Origin: Bradyrhizobium sp. CCGUVB4N
Lineage (GTDB): Bacteria; Pseudomonadota; Alphaproteobacteria; Rhizobiales; Xanthobacteraceae
DNA length: 64,000 nucleotides
Assembly: GCF_024199945.1 (NCBI RefSeq)
Contig: NZ_JANADP010000001.1
Location: forward strand, 5,580,001-5,644,000
Direction: 5' to 3'
The notes under the pieces are model-generated. The model worked only from the letters and a program-made list of their open reading frames with translations. It was not told the DNA's origin and made no database searches. How positions within the stretch are numbered: position 1 is the first letter of the stretch; each line of letters starts with the position of its first letter. The position numbers and the translations under genes were made by a program. This document shows, in pieces, positions 8,049 through 16,657 of the stretch.

Positions 8049-8474
8049 ATGACCGCCTACGACCCGAACAACATCTTCGCAAAGATCCTGCGCGGCGAGT
8101 TTCCCTGCCACAAGGTCTACGAGGACGAGCATGTCTTCGCTTTCCTCGACATCATGCCGCGCGTACCCGGCCATACGCTGGTGATCCCGAAGGCGCCTGC
8201 CCGCAACATCCTCGACATCAAGGCCGACGATTACGCCCACGTCGCCCGTGGTGCACACAAGATCGCCGCCGCCGCGATGAAAGCGTTCAAGGCCGATGGC
8301 ATCACCGTGCAGCAGTTCAACGAGGCCGCCGGCGGACAGGTGGTGTTTCATCTCCACATGCATGTGATGCCGCGCCATGACGGCGTGGCGATGCTGCCGC
8401 CCGCGAGCCGCAAGGAAGACGTCAAGGTGCTGGAAGAGAATGCGACGAAGCTGATCGCAGCGCTGAAGGCCTGA
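8049..8474 (+). CDS. HIT family protein (histidine triad nucleotide-binding)
   Basis: A 141-aa HINT-branch histidine-triad protein. The nucleotide-binding HxHxH signature is FHLHMHVMPR near residue 100, and the N-terminal KILRGEFPCHKVYEDEHVFA is typical of bacterial HinT, which hydrolyses AMP-phosphoramidates. A GGGAG site lies ahead of ATG 8049. The gene is convergent with trmO, whose stop lies 4 bp away. Confidence 0.92.
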   Translation: MTAYDPNNIFAKILRGEFPCHKVYEDEHVFAFLDIMPRVPGHTLVIPKAPARNILDIKADDYAHVARGAHKIAAAAMKAFKADGITVQQFNEAAGGQVVFHLHMHVMPRHDGVAMLPPASRKEDVKVLEENATKLIAALKA

Positions 8475-8477
8475 TCG

Positions 8478-8969
8478 TCACTCCGTCTGAAAATCCCCCG
8501 GCTGCGGCGCAGCCAGTGGCGTGAACTCGCAGCGATCGGGCTTGATATCGATCAGCGGCGTGTTGTCGAGGCAATCAAGGCCGCGCACCAGGATCGTGCC
8601 GCCCTCGATACCGACGAGCTTCACGATCGAGGTGCCGATCGGATTGGGCCGGACCGGCGAGCGCAGCGAAAACGTGCCGCGGGTCTTCTCGTTGTTCTTC
8701 GGGCTTTGCAGCACGATGTCGCGGCGCGACTTGTCGAGCCAGTAGAGCACTTCGAGATTGCTGTAGAAATCGACGCCCTTGATCGCAGGCAGGAAGGGCT
8801 CGAAAATCTCGAGGCGACACACCGGACCGTCCGCGCGCCCCTGGCGCGGCGTTTCGAGCCGCGAGGTCCAGGGCGTGCGGATGCGGCCGATGAAGACGAG
8901 GCCGGCATCCTCCGTCGACGGCAGCTCGATGGCGACCTCGCCCTCGCGGAGTTCGTTTTCGCGAACCAT
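8478..8969 (-). CDS. trmO: tRNA (N6-threonylcarbamoyladenosine37-N6)-methyltransferase TrmO
   Basis: A 163-aa UPF0066/TsaA-like protein. E. coli TrmO uses SAM to add a methyl to t6A37 in tRNA. The family signature FSLRSPVRPNPIGTSIVKLV is intact, preceded by GRIRTPWTSRLETPRQG and WLDKSRRDIVLQSPK. The product is shorter than E. coli TrmO (about 235 aa), keeping the beta-barrel core but lacking the C-terminal domain, as in many alphaproteobacterial members. The start is ATG 8969 with an aaggaacagg Shine-Dalgarno. An ORF running on to 9383 is an antisense-type extension and was rejected. Confidence 0.85.
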   Translation of the reverse strand: MVRENELREGEVAIELPSTEDAGLVFIGRIRTPWTSRLETPRQGRADGPVCRLEIFEPFLPAIKGVDFYSNLEVLYWLDKSRRDIVLQSPKNNEKTRGTFSLRSPVRPNPIGTSIVKLVGIEGGTILVRGLDCLDNTPLIDIKPDRCEFTPLAAPQPGDFQTE

Positions 8970-9001
8970 GTGTCCTGTTCCTTGGCTGTTCGGCGGCGGT
9001 T

Positions 9002-9352
9002 TTAGCCCAACCACCACCTGCCGACCAGCAGGAAGACTTCGCCGGCGACAACGCCCGCGAAAATCGATCGGCGGGTCAGCAGGAACACGACGAGGCCGGC
9101 AGCGACCGCGCCGTAGCGCAAGCCGTCCGGCACGCTGGCGAGCGCGCCTGGCGGCTCGACCACGATCTGGGCGATGACGCCGGCCAGGATCGCGGTCGCG
9201 ACCGCCCTCACCCAGACCAGCAGTTCTGAGCCCTCGTCGATGCCGCCGCCAAACCAGAGGCCGAGCATGCGCCATATCTGGTTGGGAATGACGCCGGCGA
9301 CGAACAGCACGACCAGCGCCTGCCAGTCGCCGATGAGTTGCGCGGCACTCAT
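9002..9352 (-). CDS. azlD: AzlD family transporter subunit
   Basis: A 116-aa protein with four hydrophobic segments (LVVLFVAGVIPNQIWRMLG, WVRAVATAILAGVIAQIVV, YGAVAAGLVVFLLTRRSIFA, GEVFLLVGRWWL). It matches AzlD, the small partner of AzlC in branched-chain amino acid export. The ATG at 9352 overlaps the azlC stop by 4 bp (ATGA), the normal arrangement of the pair. Confidence 0.88.
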   Translation of the reverse strand: MSAAQLIGDWQALVVLFVAGVIPNQIWRMLGLWFGGGIDEGSELLVWVRAVATAILAGVIAQIVVEPPGALASVPDGLRYGAVAAGLVVFLLTRRSIFAGVVAGEVFLLVGRWWLG

Positions 9353-10089
9353 GCGCGCACCTCGCGCCACCAGTGCACGCCATAAGCGATTGTGCCCGCC
9401 GCGAGGCCGCTGACGAGGATGTCGAGGCCGGAGTTCATCTTCGCAGCCAGCGGATAGAGCAGCACCCCAAGCGCGAGCGCGACGACGTCGGCGACCTCGC
9501 GGCTGTTGCGCGCGGTCGAGAACAGGAAGGACAGCGGCGTCAGCAGCAGGATCGCTGCACCCAATGTCTGCGTCAGATTGGCGGCGAGGAAATAGCCGAT
9601 CGTGTTGGCGGTCAGGCACACCGAGACCAGACCGAAGCCAAGTCCATTGACGAAGGCGATGCGCCGCTCGCGCGGCACCTGCGGCAGGAAGCGATGACAT
9701 TCGACCCACAGCGTCACGGCCGTCAGATGCGCCGCGAAGAACAGCTCGCGTCGCTTGGTCGTCGGCGTGCGCATCAGCGGCAGCACCGAGACCACCATCG
9801 GAAATAGCCGGATCGCGCTGACGGTGACCGCGATCGCCGACTGGATGACCGTCGCGCCCGAACCCAGCGTGGTGATCAAGATGATCTGGGCCGGCCCGGC
9901 CCAGACGAACAGCGTCGAGCAAAGCGCCCAGGCCAGGCTGAAATGGCTGTCATGGGCAAGCGCGCCGATGCCGAGATAGGTCGCGAACAGCACGAGCGTG
10001 AGGATCGTCTGCGTGATCGAGCGCAGCCCCCAGGTGAAGGCGCGCCACGGACTTTGCCATTGAGGGGAATCGAGCGGAGGAAGCGCCAC
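9349..10089 (-). CDS. azlC: AzlC family permease (branched-chain amino acid export)
   Basis: A 246-aa integral membrane protein with about six to seven transmembrane helices, of the AzlC/YgaZ (LIV-E) family. Recognisable parts: LVLFATYLGIGALAHD, FVWAGPAQIILITTLGSG and VTVSAIRLFPMVVSVLPLM. With AzlD it forms a two-subunit exporter of branched-chain or related hydrophobic amino acids. ATG 10089 is preceded by gaggaagcg in the transcript sense. Substrate is inferred from family only. Confidence 0.9.
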   Translation of the reverse strand: MALPPLDSPQWQSPWRAFTWGLRSITQTILTLVLFATYLGIGALAHDSHFSLAWALCSTLFVWAGPAQIILITTLGSGATVIQSAIAVTVSAIRLFPMVVSVLPLMRTPTTKRRELFFAAHLTAVTLWVECHRFLPQVPRERRIAFVNGLGFGLVSVCLTANTIGYFLAANLTQTLGAAILLLTPLSFLFSTARNSREVADVVALALGVLLYPLAAKMNSGLDILVSGLAAGTIAYGVHWWREVRA

Positions 10090-10189
10090 GGGACGGCCGG
10101 CTGAGGTTTGCGGAATCGTGCCTGCATAACGGGCAATGCGGGCGGCCGCGTCAAGGAAGCGCGCGGCGGGGCTGGCATGCGCGCGCTCC

Positions 10190-11146
10190 CTACCCGCTCA
10201 CGCCCCGGTTCTTCAGCACGAAGCACGCCCCACCCGCCTTCCGGATGCGATTGCAGAGATCGTCGGCTTCGGGGCGCGTGTCGGTGCCGATGCGTACCTG
10301 GTAGAAGGCGTGCGAACCGCGGCTGCGCATCACCGAACTCAACAGGCTGGGATCGCGCTCACCGATCACCGCGCTCAGCCGCGTGACGGCGCGGGAGTAC
10401 ATCGCCAGCGCCTTGTTGCGATCGAATCCGGCGGCGAGCTGCACGCCCCAGATCTTGGCGGCGGCAAGCTCCACATGCTGCTCCAGCTCGGCGACGAACG
10501 GATTCGGCGCACGCTTCAACAGGGCCATCAGGTCGCGGCAGCTTGTCGGCGGTGAGCTCGGCGGTCCCTTGCCGGTGCTGCCGGCCTTGGCCCATGCGTC
10601 GACCGTAGCACCCGTGATGGCGTAGACGTAGTTGCGGGTCTGCTCCGGCATGCCGCCGGTGCCGGCGAGCCATTCCTGTACTCGCCGCGGTCCGGCATTG
10701 TAGGCGGCAGCGGCGAGGCCGAGATTGCCGAACTGGTTGCGCAGCTCGTTCAAGAACTCGGCTGATTTCGGCAGAGCCTGCACAGGATTGAAGGGATTGA
10801 GGAGCCCGCGCTCGCTCGCGGTGCCCGGCATGAACTGCGCGATCCCTTGCGCGTGCTCGCCGCTGCGCGTCATCGGGCCCACCGCATCGGCCTGGAAGCG
10901 GCTCTCCTGCCAGATCACGCGGGCGAAGAATTCCAGCGGCAGATTGGCATCGCGCGCGGCCGCCTCAACGATCAGGCAGATCGATTCCCGGGTGTCGCTC
11001 TCGCGCGCATCGGGCCTCTCCGGAGGATGTGCGAGCTCCTCGACGCTGGGCACGGCGACATTGGTCTTAGCCGGTGAGCTGTCCCATGCGATCGCCTGCG
11101 TCGCTGATGTGAACACTACGAGGATGATGCGTGATGCAATTCGCAT
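10190..11146 (-). CDS. Lytic transglycosylase with C-terminal SPOR-like domain
   Basis: About 318 aa. Residues 1-22 are a signal peptide (ASRIILVVFTSATQAIA). An SLT lysozyme-like domain occupies about 55-190: catalytic Glu in FFARVIWQESRFQADAVGP, then GIAQFMPGTASERGL and the AAAYNAGPRRVQEWLAGTGG goose-lysozyme motif. The tail (HAFYQVRIGTDTRPEADDLC, GACFVLKNRG) looks like a SPOR domain, which binds denuded septal peptidoglycan. The enzyme probably cleaves glycan strands in the periplasm. ATG 11146 is preferred; the frame continues upstream with no signal-like sequence. Confidence 0.85.
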   Translation of the reverse strand: MRIASRIILVVFTSATQAIAWDSSPAKTNVAVPSVEELAHPPERPDARESDTRESICLIVEAAARDANLPLEFFARVIWQESRFQADAVGPMTRSGEHAQGIAQFMPGTASERGLLNPFNPVQALPKSAEFLNELRNQFGNLGLAAAAYNAGPRRVQEWLAGTGGMPEQTRNYVYAITGATVDAWAKAGSTGKGPPSSPPTSCRDLMALLKRAPNPFVAELEQHVELAAAKIWGVQLAAGFDRNKALAMYSRAVTRLSAVIGERDPSLLSSVMRSRGSHAFYQVRIGTDTRPEADDLCNRIRKAGGACFVLKNRGVSG

Positions 11147-11272
11147 CAGCCGTGCCCAAGTATCGCCGTGGCACATGCGGGCGCAGCATGCGACAAGATG
11201 ATCTGCCATGTCGTGGCGTCGTGCCATGGTTCGACGAGTTGCCAATAAATGCTGCCTGACCTGCTTCTCCCA

Positions 11273-12265
11273 ATGCGCTTCCCCGCCAAACGGATCCGCG
11301 CCCTCCTTGCCCTCGCCGCACTCATCCTGTCCGCCGCGCCAGCTGCGGCGCAAGTGAACTGGCGGATGACCACCGAATATCCCGAGAACAACATATCCGG
11401 GATCGGGCTCAGCAGTTTCGCCGATCGCGTGGCCGCGCGCACAAACGGTTTCGTGAGCGTGACCAACGCCTTCGACAATCAGCTGAAGATCAGCTCGGGC
11501 GAAATGCCGCGCGCGGCGCTGGACGGCCGGATCGCCGGCGGCGACGCCTTTGCGGGCGCGCTTTCGGGCCTCGACCCCGTGCTCGGCCTCTCGACGCTGC
11601 CCTTCCTGGTACAATCAGTCGACATCGCTCACGCCGCCAATGCGCGCGCACGACCGCTTTACGAAAAGGCCCTCGCCGCGCGCGGCCTCAAGCTGCTCTA
11701 TCTGACGATATGGCCGGCCACCGGCCTATGGTCGGACCGGTCGCTTGCAGGCGCCGACGACCTGCCGAAACTCAATTTGCGCGCTTACGATACCAATTCC
11801 AGCGAGGTGATGACGGCGGCCGGTGCCAACGCGCAGTTCCTGCCGATGGACAAGGCGCTTGTGGGCCTGAAGGAGCATCAACTGAATTCGTTCCTCACCT
11901 CCGGCGACGGCGGCGCGGGGCGTAAGCTCTGGGACTTCCTGCCCTATTTCACGGCCATCAATTACGCGATGCCGGTGTCGATCGCCTTCGTCCGCACCGA
12001 CGCATTTGCCGCGCTGCCAGAGCCGATTCAGCGCGCGGTGCTGGCGGCTGCAGCCGAGACCGAGCAGAGCCAGTTCGCGCTGCTGGCCCACCGCACGACC
12101 GAGAATTATGCGCGGATGCGCGACAACGGCGTCAACATCGCCGAGCCAGCGCCGCAATCTCTCATCGCGGCGCTGCGAACGGTAGCAACGCCCACAATTG
12201 CCGCCTGGGAGGCGCAGGCGGGCGCGGAGGCCACCGCGATCGTCGAATGGGCCAAACAGCAATGA
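11273..12265 (+). CDS. TRAP-type substrate-binding protein (DctP family), orphan
   Basis: About 330 aa with a signal peptide (LLALAALILSAAPAAAQ, cut before VNWRMTTEYP). The DctP fold is recognisable from SGIGLSSFADRVAARTNGFV, GLSTLPFLVQSVDIAHAANA, the central LNLRAYDTNSSEVMTAAGAN (carrying the conserved Arg that binds ligand carboxylates) and FLTSGDGGAGRKLWDFLPYF. No DctQ or DctM membrane subunit lies nearby, so it is an orphan receptor or serves a transporter elsewhere. ATG 11249 is an alternative start, but ATG 11273 gives a cleaner signal peptide. Confidence 0.85.
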   Translation: MRFPAKRIRALLALAALILSAAPAAAQVNWRMTTEYPENNISGIGLSSFADRVAARTNGFVSVTNAFDNQLKISSGEMPRAALDGRIAGGDAFAGALSGLDPVLGLSTLPFLVQSVDIAHAANARARPLYEKALAARGLKLLYLTIWPATGLWSDRSLAGADDLPKLNLRAYDTNSSEVMTAAGANAQFLPMDKALVGLKEHQLNSFLTSGDGGAGRKLWDFLPYFTAINYAMPVSIAFVRTDAFAALPEPIQRAVLAAAAETEQSQFALLAHRTTENYARMRDNGVNIAEPAPQSLIAALRTVATPTIAAWEAQAGAEATAIVEWAKQQ

Positions 12266-12337
12266 GGCGATGGGTCTTGACTTGAGACCCGATCCGACTA
12301 GCAACGGGCCGTCAATTTCAACGCGGGCCGGCTCCTG

Positions 12338-12976
12338 ATGGCGACAATCTTCTTCGATCTCGACGGTACGCTGACCAACCCGAAACCGGGGATCACCCGC
12401 TCCATCCAGTACGCCCTGGAGCGGTTGAGCCTCGCGGTGCCGAGCGAGGACGAATTGACCTGGTGCATCGGGCCGCCGCTGCATGCCAGCCTGAAGAAGC
12501 TCACCGGAACCGACGCGCTGGCCGACCAGGCGCTGCTGCTCTACCGTGAGCGCTTCAGCGACATTGGCCTGTTCGAGAACGAGGCTTATGCCGGCATCAT
12601 CGACACGCTGACGACGATTGCCGCGACCGACCAGCGCATGTTCGTCGCGACCAGCAAGCCCGCGGTCTACGCCAGTCGCATCGTCGAGCACTTTGGCCTG
12701 AAGCCGTATTTCGAGCACGTGTTCGGCTCCGAGCTCGACGGCACCCGCGTCGACAAGCGCGACCTGCTGCGCTACGCGCTCGACGAGACCGGCGTCGATG
12801 CGACCAGCGCCATCATGATCGGCGACCGCAGCCATGACGTGGTCGGCGCCCGCACCAACGGCATGACCGCGATCGGCGTGCTCTACGGCTATGGCAGCGA
12901 GGCCGAGCTCAGGGACGCCGGCGCCCATCACATCTGCGCCGCACATCCGGAGCTGCTCGGCCATTGTGCCGCCTAG
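12338..12976 (+). CDS. HAD-superfamily hydrolase (phosphoglycolate phosphatase-like)
   Basis: A 212-aa HAD phosphatase with all four motifs: nucleophile IFFDLDGTLTNP, the Thr/Ser step in MFVATSKPAVYA, the Lys within RVDKRDLLRYAL and the acidic motif MIGDRSHDVVGARTNG. The cap is the small helical type (residues 15-80). Related to Gph and YjjG/PpaX-type enzymes; substrate uncertain. The stop overlaps the end of the convergent aldoxime dehydratase gene by 4 bp. Confidence 0.87.
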   Translation: MATIFFDLDGTLTNPKPGITRSIQYALERLSLAVPSEDELTWCIGPPLHASLKKLTGTDALADQALLLYRERFSDIGLFENEAYAGIIDTLTTIAATDQRMFVATSKPAVYASRIVEHFGLKPYFEHVFGSELDGTRVDKRDLLRYALDETGVDATSAIMIGDRSHDVVGARTNGMTAIGVLYGYGSEAELRDAGAHHICAAHPELLGHCAA

Positions 12977-14013
12977 GCGGTGACCGTCTCGACCGCCGCA
13001 AGCATTCCCGTCTTCGGATGGCAGTTCAGATATTCGAAGAACTGCTCGTCCGCGGCCGCCACCGTAACCTCGTGATACAGCCGCAGCTTCGCTGACGGCC
13101 CCAGCGTCGAGAGATATTTCATCGCCGCACCGAAGATTTTCACATGGGTCGGATGCGAATCCGCCCAGCGCTCCAGTGCGGCGAGACTTTTCCACCAGCT
13201 CTGGCCGTAGGATTTTTCACTCGCCTTGCCGTCAGCCGAGAGCACCTGCATGTAGCGGTTGGCATAGCAGCCGATCGCGAGCCCGTCGTCGCGCAGGAAA
13301 TCCATGCCCTCGCGGAGTACCGGCTCGACGTCGTCGAGATAGAGCTTGCGCTCGGATGCCTCGGTATCGCTCCAGTCCTGCCCGGAGCGGATCAGGCAGA
13401 GATTGTCGTTTGCCTGCACACGCAACCGCGCACCATCGCGGATCAATTCCGGATGGCCGCCCGGCGACATTGGATCGGTCTGCGACAGCGGAATGCGATC
13501 GCGCATGCCGCCCCAATAGGCGTGCTCCTGCACTTCCCCGCTCATCCCGTCGGCGATCACGGCGACACCTTCGGGCCTGCCGAGCGAGGAGAACAGCGTC
13601 TCGTGCCGCGCCACCGTGGGACGCAGCACCTCGATGAAGGTGCCGATCCCGTCGCGGTGCTTTCCAGTCCACGCCTCGCGTGCCCGCACAAACCAGGCGT
13701 CGAAACGCGCGATGTCGTCCCAATACGCGACCGAGACAATGTTCGCGTGGCCGGCTTGATCGACATAGTGCGCACGGTCCCAATGCGAGGGACCACCCTC
13801 GCCGGCGAACAGTCCGGCGATGTCAGCAAGCGCTTCCGTCGCAGCCGCCGGCGTCGCCCCAAGATACTGCACGCCGAAATAGGCCATCACGACGCGGCCG
13901 ACCGCGGGCTTGTAGCGGGCCACGAACGACGGATACGGCGGCTGGTAATCGTCCGGCACGCGCTTGTGGCGCGTGCGCTGGGTTTCGAGATGCAGAGGAA
14001 TTGCGGACTCCAT
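12973..14013 (-). CDS. oxd: Aldoxime dehydratase (phenylacetaldoxime dehydratase family)
   Basis: A 346-aa heme enzyme of the aldoxime dehydratase family, which converts R-CH=N-OH to nitriles. Family landmarks are the RVPDDYQPPYPSFVARYKPA opening, AYFGVQYLG, EHAYWGGMRDRIPLSQ and CLIRSGQDWSDTE. Candidate heme ligand and distal catalytic His are in the C-terminal SHPTHVKIFGAAMKYLS and LRLYHEVTVAAADEQFF. It is transcribed after the nitrilase gene with a short gap. Aldoxime to nitrile (this enzyme) and nitrile to acid (nitrilase) form one pathway, with an AraC regulator divergent. The natural substrate is unknown, perhaps a plant-derived arylaldoxime. Confidence 0.88.
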   Translation of the reverse strand: MESAIPLHLETQRTRHKRVPDDYQPPYPSFVARYKPAVGRVVMAYFGVQYLGATPAAATEALADIAGLFAGEGGPSHWDRAHYVDQAGHANIVSVAYWDDIARFDAWFVRAREAWTGKHRDGIGTFIEVLRPTVARHETLFSSLGRPEGVAVIADGMSGEVQEHAYWGGMRDRIPLSQTDPMSPGGHPELIRDGARLRVQANDNLCLIRSGQDWSDTEASERKLYLDDVEPVLREGMDFLRDDGLAIGCYANRYMQVLSADGKASEKSYGQSWWKSLAALERWADSHPTHVKIFGAAMKYLSTLGPSAKLRLYHEVTVAAADEQFFEYLNCHPKTGMLAAVETVTA

Positions 14014-14040
14014 GATCGTGCCTCCTCTTGATCCCGGCGA

Positions 14041-15057
14041 TCAGCTCGCTGCAGCGTTGATGTCTGTGGGCTCAATGGCGTCCACCGGCAGCGCGAACTG
14101 CTCGACGCGCTTGTACGGCTTCTTGTTGAGCAGCAGCCGCGTGACGTCGGGCCGCGAATAATGCCCCGCGGGATCGGCAGCATTCTTGGCGACGCCGATG
14201 GCGCCGAGGTCGATCTCCGCGATCAGCAGCCCCTCCTGGTCTGGCGCCAGCTTGTCGCCGATCTGACTGCCATCGGGCCCGTAGATCGCCGCAAAACCGC
14301 CGCCCACATGCAGCAGCGCGTTCTTGTCAGGCCGGTCGCAGAGCTCGTCGATCATCGCCTGCGAGACCGTCGCGCAAGGTGCAAGCACGAAGCAGGAGCC
14401 TTCCACCGCATAGACGCGCGAAGCCGCGTTATTGACCTCGGCGCCGAGCGCGGGCGCGAAGGGATCGTAAAGCGAGAAGCTCGGCCATGCCGCAACATGC
14501 ACCTGCTCGTTCTGGGCGTACATGGCGTATTTCGACAGCGGCTGGAGATGCTCCCAGCAGCACAGCGCACCGATACGGCCGATGTCGGGGCGCGCATGGA
14601 CCGCGAGATCGCTGCCGTCGCCCTCGCCATAGACGGTGCGCTCGGCATGGGTCGGCCGCAGCTTGCGGCGTTTTGCGATCGTCTCGCCATCCGGCCCGAT
14701 CAGCCATTGCGCCAGATAGAGGCTGCCGCCGTCGCGCTCGGACAGGCCGAACACGGCCGTAAGCTTGGCTTTCCGCACCGCATCGCGCAGCTTCTCGGCC
14801 TGCGGGCTGTCATAGGACAGCGAATTATCGAAATAGCGCTGCACGAAACCGCGACCGATCGCCCAGGCCGGCGAGTCCATCCAGATGTGCCAGGGGTAAC
14901 CGGGGATGAAGGCTTCCGGAAAAGCGATCAGCTTGGCGCCTTTCTCGGCCGCCTCCTTGATCAGCGCGATCGACTTGTCGATGGACGCGTCGAGATCGAG
15001 CCAGGCGGGCGCCGCCTGCACCACCGCGACCTTGTATTTCGGATGTTCAATGCCCAT
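14041..15057 (-). CDS. Nitrilase (aliphatic/aryl nitrile hydrolase)
   Basis: A 338-aa carbon-nitrogen hydrolase of the nitrilase branch, converting nitriles to carboxylic acids plus ammonia. The catalytic triad is visible: Glu in LIAFPEAFIPGYPWHIW, Lys in AKRRKLRPTHAERTVYGEG and Cys in GALCCWEHLQPLSKYAMYA. The sequence is very like B. japonicum bll6402, described as a mandelonitrile-hydrolysing enzyme (from memory, not searched). ATG 15057 is chosen; ATG 15069 is possible. It leads the operon with the aldoxime dehydratase and diverges from the AraC gene across about 200 bp. Confidence 0.92.
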   Translation of the reverse strand: MGIEHPKYKVAVVQAAPAWLDLDASIDKSIALIKEAAEKGAKLIAFPEAFIPGYPWHIWMDSPAWAIGRGFVQRYFDNSLSYDSPQAEKLRDAVRKAKLTAVFGLSERDGGSLYLAQWLIGPDGETIAKRRKLRPTHAERTVYGEGDGSDLAVHARPDIGRIGALCCWEHLQPLSKYAMYAQNEQVHVAAWPSFSLYDPFAPALGAEVNNAASRVYAVEGSCFVLAPCATVSQAMIDELCDRPDKNALLHVGGGFAAIYGPDGSQIGDKLAPDQEGLLIAEIDLGAIGVAKNAADPAGHYSRPDVTRLLLNKKPYKRVEQFALPVDAIEPTDINAAAS

Positions 15058-15253
15058 TGCCGCCTCCATTGCCGGTTGATCCAGGACCACGTCCGATGCA
15101 GTCTATTGGGCCAAGCCGGGCGGCCGCGCGCTCGACCACGGCGGAACAAAAACTCGACTGGAAGGGATCTCGCCCCGGTACGGAACTTGCCTGCGGTCAG
15201 GCCGGATCTGCACCACCATGCGGTTTTGCTGGATGTGAAAGGGAGGCCTGCCG

Positions 15254-16210
15254 ATGACAATCCAGTTCACGACAGACGGCAGCCCCGGCTACCGCCGGCT
15301 CGCCCTCTGGCAGGACATCGTCTGCGACGTCTTCGTCGGGCTCGACTGCAAGTCGGACCTCGGCAGCGCCTTTCACGGCTCGGTGACACAGGCTTCGCTG
15401 GGCAAGGCCGTCTGCTCAGAGGTCTGCTCCGACCGTCAGCACGTTTTCCGCACGCCCTCGCGCATCGCGCGCTCGGATCAGGACTATGTTCTCGTTGCGC
15501 TCGGCCATCGCGGCGATGGCGGCGTGGTGCAGGATGGCCGGGAGACCGTGATCCATCCCGGCGAGTTCGCGCTGTACGACACCACGCGTCCCTATGAGCT
15601 GAAGTTCAAGGACGCGTTCTCCCAGACCATCTTCAAGGTGCCCCGCGAGATGTTGCAGCGCCGGCTCGGCGGCACCGAGACACTTACCGCGATCACATTC
15701 GGGACCGATCTGCCGCTCGAGCGGCTCGCCTATGACTTCATCTTCCGCCTCTGCCAGAGCGCGGACCGGCTCGCGCCCAACAGCGCCGCCGCCCTGTCCG
15801 AGCAAGCCGTCGACCTGCTCGCGATGGCGCTGAGCGAACGGCTTGGCGGAACGTCGCTGCCGTCGTCGACCCATCGTTCCGCCCTGCTCTACCGGCTGAA
15901 GGCGCATATCCGCACACGCCTCGCCGACCCCGACCTCTCGCTGGCCGAGACCGCCGCCGCGCTCGGCATCTCCTCGCGCTACGTCAACGATCTCCTCGCC
16001 GACGAGGACACCTCGTTCCAGCGCCATGTGCTTGCGGAGCGTCTCGCCCAGTGCAAGCGCGACCTTGCCTCGCCGGTGCTCGCCCAGCGCCACATCAGCG
16101 AGATTGCGTTCGCCTGGGGCTTCAACGACCTCTCGCATTTCGGCCGCGTTTTTCGCGAGCACTTTGGAATGTCGCCGCGCGACTTCCGGCAGAGTCAGCT
16201 GCGGCACTGA
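15254..16210 (+). CDS. AraC family transcriptional regulator of the aldoxime/nitrilase locus
   Basis: A 318-aa regulator. Residues 1-180 form an AraC-binding-domain-like ligand region (RSDQDYVLVALGHRGDGGVV, HPGEFALYDTTRPYELKFKD). Residues 215-315 hold two helix-turn-helix motifs (DLSLAETAAALGISSRYVND, ISEIAFAWGFNDLSHFGRVF, then the PRDFR tail). This layout fits the FeaR/NitR-type group that often activates nitrilase or amine pathways. It is divergent from the nitrilase-oxd operon, so it is the probable regulator of that operon. Confidence 0.9.
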   Translation: MTIQFTTDGSPGYRRLALWQDIVCDVFVGLDCKSDLGSAFHGSVTQASLGKAVCSEVCSDRQHVFRTPSRIARSDQDYVLVALGHRGDGGVVQDGRETVIHPGEFALYDTTRPYELKFKDAFSQTIFKVPREMLQRRLGGTETLTAITFGTDLPLERLAYDFIFRLCQSADRLAPNSAAALSEQAVDLLAMALSERLGGTSLPSSTHRSALLYRLKAHIRTRLADPDLSLAETAAALGISSRYVNDLLADEDTSFQRHVLAERLAQCKRDLASPVLAQRHISEIAFAWGFNDLSHFGRVFREHFGMSPRDFRQSQLRH

Positions 16211-16314
16211 GGGCCATCCCGGTCAGCCATCATTGCAAGCCTTCGTCCCAGGCGAAGGCATTGCTCGGCAATTCCAGATTGCCAGGTCGTGCAGTCTGCA
16301 TCAGGCTCGCATGT

Positions 16315-16542
16315 ATGAGGACTCACGCGACGATAAGCGGGTCGGAACTGCTGCTGGGCGTGATCGCGATCCGCCTCGCGGTGCTGGTCCTGGTGGGCTG
16401 GGGCCTGACGTTCCTGCCGCGGCAGGCCCGTGAGCCAGTCTGCGTTTCGTCCGCCACGAGGATCGAAACGCCCGCTCCTGCGACGACGATCGGTGCGCAC
16501 GTCGCAGATGCAGCATTCGATGACATGCGTCTGCACGACTAG
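16315..16542 (+). CDS. Small single-membrane-span hypothetical protein
   Basis: An open frame of 75 codons from ATG 16315. It has one clear transmembrane segment (LLLGVIAIRLAVLVLVGWGL, about residues 12-31) and a short Pro/Ala/Thr-rich tail with one Cys. No family is recognised. The frame stays open upstream but overlaps the AraC gene, so this internal ATG is the likeliest start. It has no strong Shine-Dalgarno (atgtatgagg region) and may be spurious. Confidence 0.35.
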   Translation: MRTHATISGSELLLGVIAIRLAVLVLVGWGLTFLPRQAREPVCVSSATRIETPAPATTIGAHVADAAFDDMRLHD

Positions 16543-16657
16543 GCCATTTTCCAAGCAAGGCGGGTATGTCAGCGCGCGATAGGACAACGCGGCTGCTTGC
16601 ATTACGATCTGCCTCCAAGGCCGCGCCAATCAATCAGCGGCCGCGAGGAGCAGTTCG

